A stretch of DNA of 8,602 bases, taken from Oceanihabitans sp. (lineage in GTDB: Bacteria > Bacteroidota > Bacteroidia > Flavobacteriales > Flavobacteriaceae). The notes below the pieces were generated by a model. It worked only from the letters and a program-made list of their open reading frames with translations. It was not told the origin of the DNA and made no database searches. The stretch spans positions 1-8,602 of the forward strand of contig JAGPUY010000190.1 in the NCBI GenBank assembly GCA_018067265.1, given 5' to 3'. A program made the translations under genes and the position numbers. Positions 6,180-8,602 of the stretch are shown piece by piece (position 1 is the stretch's first letter; every line of letters begins with the position of its first letter).

Positions 6180-7082
6180 TTACCCATTTATAGCTTCCAC
6201 AATCTCGACTCTACCTTTCATCATTTCTCTAAGCATATTCTCAATACCACTTTTTAAAGTATAGGTAGAAGATGGGCAACCACTACAAGCACCTTGTAAA
6301 ATAACTTTTACTGTTTTGGTAGTAGGATCATAAGATTCGAACTGAATGTTTCCACCATCACTAGCAACCGCTGGCTTTACATACTCTTCTAATATGTTTA
6401 TAATTTCTTTAGAGGTATCGTCTAGGTTTTCATAGGTTTTATCTAAAGCTTCCGTAGATTTTTTTACGACTTCTGGTGCATTAGCAATCACTACTTCTTT
6501 TCCGTTTTCTATAAATGTTCTAATAAACTCACGAAGCTCCATGGTAATATCGTTCCATTCTGCAACTTCATACTTGGTAATAGAAACATAGTTTTCGTCA
6601 AGAAAAACACTTTTCACAAAAGGAAAGTGAAATAATTCGGTAGCTAGAGGAGAAGATTTTGCTTCATCAATAGAAGTAAATTCAAAAGTAGCAGCAACTA
6701 ATTTTTTGTTCGCTACAAATTTTATAACAGAAGGATTAGGTGTGCTTTCTGCATAAACCGTTACTGGAACTTTTTTTGGTGTTGCTTCTTCTTCTACTAC
6801 AATACCGTCATTATTTAAATAACTTTCTATTTGTTCTGCAACTTCCGCTTGCACATCTTTCCATTCTACAATGTTAAAACGTTCTACAGCGATAAAATTA
6901 CTAGTTATATATACCTTTTTTACAAAAGGAAGGTAGAATAATTGCTGTGCTAAAGGAGAGTTTTTTGCTTCGTCAATGTTGTTAAACTCAAAGCTTTGGT
7001 GTTTGGTTACAAATTGGTTTAACTCAAACTTAATTATAGTAGGATTGTTGGTTTCTTGTATAGAGACTTTAAACGTATTCAT
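6180..7082 (-). CDS. NifU-family Fe-S cluster scaffold with two tandem Nfu N-terminal domains
   Basis: Nfu-type proteins carry or assemble Fe-S clusters in the cytoplasm and pass them to target apoproteins. The 300-residue product has three modules. Two copies of the Nfu N-terminal domain lie at about 3-92 and 107-196. They align through NNPTIIKFELN (12-22) with PNPSVIKFVAN (115-125), NIDEAKNSPLAQQLFYLPFVK (split at 35-55) with SIDEAKSSPLATELFHFPFVK (137-157), and VEW (72-74) with AEW (174-176). A Glu/Pro-rich linker (96-106) joins them. After a charged linker comes the NifU C-terminal domain (about 222-298) with VKPAVASDGGNIQFESY and the cluster-ligating CSGC (Cys266 and Cys269), which at a dimer interface would hold a 4Fe-4S cluster. 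Single N-domain versions are the norm in mitochondria and many bacteria. The duplicated form is, to my knowledge, common in Bacteroidota. The gene is divergent from porP and upstream of dodecin on the same strand, with no strong terminator between, so partial read-through is possible. Confidence 0.93.
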   Translation of the reverse strand: MNTFKVSIQETNNPTIIKFELNQFVTKHQSFEFNNIDEAKNSPLAQQLFYLPFVKKVYITSNFIAVERFNIVEWKDVQAEVAEQIESYLNNDGIVVEEEATPKKVPVTVYAESTPNPSVIKFVANKKLVAATFEFTSIDEAKSSPLATELFHFPFVKSVFLDENYVSITKYEVAEWNDITMELREFIRTFIENGKEVVIANAPEVVKKSTEALDKTYENLDDTSKEIINILEEYVKPAVASDGGNIQFESYDPTTKTVKVILQGACSGCPSSTYTLKSGIENMLREMMKGRVEIVEAING

Positions 7083-7101
7083 TGTCTATCAATTTTTTTT
7101 G

Positions 7102-7109
7102 CAAAAATA
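7102..7109 (-). promoter_or_regulatory. Candidate -7 element upstream of nifU-family gene
   Basis: The minus strand reads TATTTTTG, a TAnnTTTG match ending 19 nt before the ATG, which would give a very short leader. A 13-bp stretch here (7097-7109) is identical to that at the mscS promoter (5296-5308). No -33 box is evident at the usual distance. Confidence 0.4.
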
Positions 7110-7228
7110 CTAAAAGAACTCAACAGTTATCTATATATTTAGCTTTTCTTATGTGTGTTATTATGGATTTACGACAAACAACTTAAATCTTTAACTTTTA
7201 TATCATTATTTATAAAGACTAAATTTTA

Positions 7229-7236
7229 TATATTTG
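7229..7236 (+). promoter_or_regulatory. Candidate -7 element for the porP/sprF-like gene
   Basis: TATATTTG matches the TAnnTTTG consensus and lies 91 nt before the ATG at 7328, implying an AT-rich leader of roughly 85 nt. The -33 region is weak (TTAT at the expected spacing). A 9-bp inverted repeat (ACAACTTAA at 7178-7186, TTAAGTTGT at 7267-7275) brackets it. Confidence 0.42.
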
Positions 7237-7327
7237 GTGACTAATAATATAATTTAATTCAAAATATTAAGTTGTAACATATGTAAGAAAGTGCATTTTT
7301 AACCAATTTGCCTTGAAAACCAAAACT

Positions 7328-8329
7328 ATGAATTTAAAAAAGTTATGCCTTTTAGCTGTGGTCGTATTTTGCTCACAGTTTGTAAACGCTCAAGAAGGAC
7401 TCCCAATTTATACCGATTACTTAACCGACAACTACTATTTAATCCATCCTTCAATGGCTGGAGCTGCAAATTGTGCGAAGTTAAGAATTACAGGTAGACA
7501 ACAATGGTTTGGTCAGGATGATGCACCACAACTAGCTACAGTAAGTGTAAATAGTCGAATTGGTGAAACACAATCTGGTATTGGAGCTATTGTATATTCG
7601 GATAAAAATGGGTACCATTCTCAAAACGGTATGTATTTAACATATGCACACCATTTAATGTTTTCTAGAAGTGAAGTAGATTTAAATCAGCTTTCTTTTG
7701 GATTAAGTATAGGTATGATACAATATAAATTAGATGAAACAGCTTTCTTAAATGAGCCTTTTGATCCTATTATTGCAGGAATAGAGCAAAGCTCTACGAA
7801 TTTTAATATGGATTTAGGTTTTTCGTATAACCTATATAATTTCTATGCACATGCAACCGTAAAGAATGTGTTGAATAATAAAGGAATTAATAATGATATT
7901 GAAATTACAAGTAACTTAAGACGTTATTTGTTTTCCGCTGGTTATGGTTTTGGAAAGTTTGGTAGCGATTGGTCTTATGAGCCTTCTATCTTGTTTCAAT
8001 ATAAAGATGGAACCAAAGAGTCTTCTTTTGATCTTAATCTGAAAACATATAAGAAAATGGACTTTGGTCAAGTATGGGCCGGATTATCTTACAGACGTAG
8101 TTTAGATGGTGCTGAGTATATAGACGGTAGTAGTATTAATAGTCAGAAATTACAATACGTTTCTCCTATATTAGGAATTAATTATAATAACTTTATGTTT
8201 GCGTATACCTATGCATATCAAGCAAACTCTGTAGTTTTTAATAATGGAGGTTTTCACCAAGTAACACTTGGATTAAACTTTAACTGTAGAAAAGAGAGAT
8301 ACCATTGTAATTGTCCTGCAATTAACTAA
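7328..8329 (+). CDS. PorP/SprF-family outer-membrane protein (type IX secretion-associated family)
   Basis: I place the start at ATG 7328, giving 333 residues. It yields a clean signal peptide (MNLKKLCLLAVVVFCSQFVNA, 21 residues, split here as MNLKKLCLLA and VVVFCSQFVNA) before QEGLPIYTDYLTDNYYLIHP. An in-frame TTG at 7313 would add five residues (MKTKT) and cannot be excluded. The mature N-terminus has the family signature: YTDYLTDNYYLIHPSMAGA (28-46), then ITGRQQWFGQDDAPQ (54-68) and GIGAIVYSDKNGYHSQNG (84-101). The rest is alternating strands typical of a beta-barrel, such as VWAGLSYRRS and GINYNNFMFAYTYAY. PorP and SprF are outer-membrane partners of the type IX secretion and gliding apparatus. 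Flavobacteria carry many stand-alone paralogues, often beside large adhesins, and no such partner is visible here. Unusually, the last strand (HQVTLGLNFN) is followed by a tail with three cysteines, CRKERYHCNC (320-329). A perfect terminator follows. Confidence 0.88.
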   Translation: MNLKKLCLLAVVVFCSQFVNAQEGLPIYTDYLTDNYYLIHPSMAGAANCAKLRITGRQQWFGQDDAPQLATVSVNSRIGETQSGIGAIVYSDKNGYHSQNGMYLTYAHHLMFSRSEVDLNQLSFGLSIGMIQYKLDETAFLNEPFDPIIAGIEQSSTNFNMDLGFSYNLYNFYAHATVKNVLNNKGINNDIEITSNLRRYLFSAGYGFGKFGSDWSYEPSILFQYKDGTKESSFDLNLKTYKKMDFGQVWAGLSYRRSLDGAEYIDGSSINSQKLQYVSPILGINYNNFMFAYTYAYQANSVVFNNGGFHQVTLGLNFNCRKERYHCNCPAIN

Positions 8330-8346
8330 TGTTATTCTAATAATAT

Positions 8347-8380
8347 AAAAAAAGCCTTCATAATGTATGAAGGCTTTTTT
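8347..8380. terminator. Bidirectional Rho-independent terminator after porP/sprF-like gene
   Basis: AAAAAAGCCTTCATA (8348-8362) and TATGAAGGCTTTTTT (8366-8380) form a perfect 15-bp stem with a 3-nt loop. A T-rich tract continues on the plus strand, and the A-run gives a U-tract on the minus strand. It starts 17 nt past the porP stop and serves the converging gene at the right edge too. Confidence 0.92.
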
Positions 8381-8441
8381 ATTGTTTTTTTTTCAGAATC
8401 TTAAACTATTCGAAACTTACAAAACACTACGTTTTATAAAA

Positions 8442-8602
8442 CTATTCCCATGTATAGTTTTTCTTTTTTGCCTGTGTTTTAATGGCACCAAGCATCGCGT
8501 TTTCTAAATTGTCATTCTCGCCTTTTTGCTGCTTAGTAAGATGTTGCTTCCGTTTTAAGTTTAAATCTTGAATTTGTGTTTGTATCGCTTCACGGGCTTT
8601 TC
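8442..8602 (-). CDS. C-terminal fragment of an unrecognised protein, cut by the right edge
   Basis: On the minus strand one frame is open from the window edge to a TAG at 8442-8444, while the other two frames hit stops within 42 bases of the edge. The 52 visible residues read KAREAIQTQIQDLNLKRKQH, then LTKQQKGENDNLENAMLGAI, then KTQAKKKNYTWE. The composition is highly charged and Gln/Lys-rich, with heptad-like helical character in the first 25 residues and no membrane segment or cysteine. This suggests a soluble helical C-terminus. Reality as a gene is supported by the frame, by flavobacterial codon use and by the bidirectional terminator 62 nt beyond the stop. I do not recognise the family and give no function. 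Confidence 0.65.
   Translation of the reverse strand, partial: KAREAIQTQIQDLNLKRKQHLTKQQKGENDNLENAMLGAIKTQAKKKNYTWE

Noticed and set aside
1..8602. CRISPR array, tRNA/rRNA genes, insertion sequence or phage remnants
   Set aside because: No regularly spaced repeats, no tRNA- or rRNA-like sequence, no transposase and no terminal repeats were seen anywhere in the window.

Overview
The window looks like chromosomal DNA of a marine-type member of the Flavobacteriaceae (Bacteroidota). The evidence is the AT-rich, A-biased codon use, a PorP/SprF-family outer-membrane protein (family of the type IX secretion and gliding machinery), a NifU-family protein with two N-terminal modules, gene starts without Shine-Dalgarno sequences, and several TAnnTTTG-type -7 elements in the intergenic gaps. 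Genus cannot be fixed from this sequence alone.

Region 1 (1-4386, plus strand) is a probable operon. It holds the 3' part of a HlyD/MacA-type periplasmic adaptor (cut by the left edge), a TolC-family outer-membrane channel, a second complete membrane-anchored adaptor, and tsaB, a housekeeping tRNA-modification gene that starts on TTG 8 nt after the second adaptor. The adaptors and channel would form the envelope-spanning part of one or two tripartite efflux pumps. No inner-membrane pump gene is visible, so it probably lies to the left of the window. A hairpin at 4394-4428 with T-runs on both sides ends this unit and also the opposing mscS gene.

Region 2 (4453-7082, minus strand) contains, in transcription order, a three-domain NifU-family Fe-S scaffold, a dodecin, a small DUF1304-type membrane protein and an MscS-type mechanosensitive channel. 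Each has its own upstream gap with a candidate -7 element, and a clear terminator follows the dodecin, so they look like separate or loosely linked transcription units.

Region 3 (7083-8602) has a divergent promoter gap, then porP/sprF on the plus strand with a perfect 15-bp terminator hairpin, then the C-terminal 52 codons of an unrecognised minus-strand gene cut by the right edge.

Most of this is ordinary core-genome content and I see no clearly new system. The points most worth a second look are a dodecin that lacks the residues expected to bind flavin, a strong hairpin inside the first codons of tsaB, two different adaptors flanking one TolC, a direct repeat upstream of the dodecin promoter, and the cysteine tail of the PorP-like protein.
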